The notes below the pieces were generated by a model. The model was not told the origin of the DNA. It saw nothing but the letters and a program-made list of their open reading frames with translations, and made no database searches. Below, piece by piece: positions 63,885 to 64,000 of a DNA stretch of 64,000 bases. This DNA is from Pseudoalteromonas sp. P1-9 (GTDB lineage Bacteria > Pseudomonadota > Gammaproteobacteria > Enterobacterales > Alteromonadaceae): positions 34,339-98,338 of the forward strand of contig NZ_LKBD01000013.1 of assembly GCF_001399975.1 (NCBI RefSeq), written 5' to 3'. The position numbers and the translations under genes were made by a program. Numbering within the stretch: position 1 is the first letter of the stretch; each line of letters begins with the position of its first letter.

Positions 63885-64000
63885 AATAATACCAATTCAC
63901 TTAAATAGCTGATCATCCTAGCGGGCTAAATATCATGCTAACTGCGTTAGAATTTATCAATGTAGAACAACTACATAAGAAAAATTCCGCCTTGTTACCA
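63885..64000. repeat. Edge of a probable dispersed repeat or miniature element
   Basis: The sequence from AATAATACCAATTC to the window edge looks like dispersed, non-coding repeats I associate with Pseudoalteromonas and its relatives, with TACCAATT at the end. No second copy is in the window and the element runs off the edge, so this rests on recall. Confidence 0.3.

Noticed and set aside
1..64000. tRNA, rRNA, CRISPR arrays, prophage or intact transposase
   Set aside because: I looked for regular repeats, cloverleaf-like ends, integrases and DDE transposases and found none.

Overview
The window looks like chromosomal DNA of a marine gammaproteobacterium of the order Alteromonadales, most likely Pseudoalteromonas or a close relative. 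The grounds are the AT-rich composition, family-level resemblance of the proteins (TonB-dependent receptors, LacI/ScrR sugar regulon, ChaN lipoproteins, DUF885, TSUP and SbtA-type permeases) and Fur- and MetJ-like sites. I see no rRNA, tRNA, CRISPR array, prophage or intact insertion sequence. The species assignment is inference.

Layout. 0-5.4 kb: truncated edge fragment, rhlE helicase, TSUP exporter, and mesX-mesD (folate-independent methionine synthase and its DUF1852 partner) behind a run of MetJ-type boxes. 5.4-10.8 kb: membrane-bound AraC regulator divergent from a tight three-gene operon of secreted proteins, preceded by a two-turn direct repeat. 10.8-15 kb: relic of a second mesD 3' end, BlaI/M56 sensor pair (sensor frameshifted) with a clear BlaI operator, DoxX protein, XRE-membrane protein pair. 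15-25.6 kb: exported amidohydrolase, DUF417 membrane protein, TetR-acuI with two matching operators, HxlR divergent from an SDR-cupin pair, and a 1038-residue secreted M43 protease. 26-31.8 kb: LysR divergent from a DJ-1/quinone-reductase/GST operon, then two frameshifted genes and a small unknown.

32-39.8 kb is a complete sucrose system: LacI regulator, sucrose phosphorylase, MFS permease, TonB receptor and fructokinase, with an identical 14-bp palindrome in both target promoters. 39.8-40.4 kb is a decayed divergent TSUP/LysR pair. 40.5-49.4 kb holds iron- and oxidative-stress-related genes (siderophore receptor, two ChaN-superfamily lipoproteins, SodA) with three Fur-box-like sites, interrupted by a LysR/GST pair. 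49.6-51.9 kb is a LysR/SbtA-type bicarbonate permease locus. 52-64 kb holds envelope genes (OmpA, DsbC, DUF805, a periplasmic binding protein, an LtaS-like transferase behind a PmrA-like box), an iron-dependent alcohol dehydrogenase, two pseudogenes and the start of a probable dispersed repeat.

Two themes cross the window. Duplicate remnants exist of two left-end genes (mesD at 10.8 kb, the TSUP gene at 39.9 kb). Four frameshifted genes would each be repaired by adding a single base to a homopolymer run, which could be genuine decay or a homopolymer error in the assembly.
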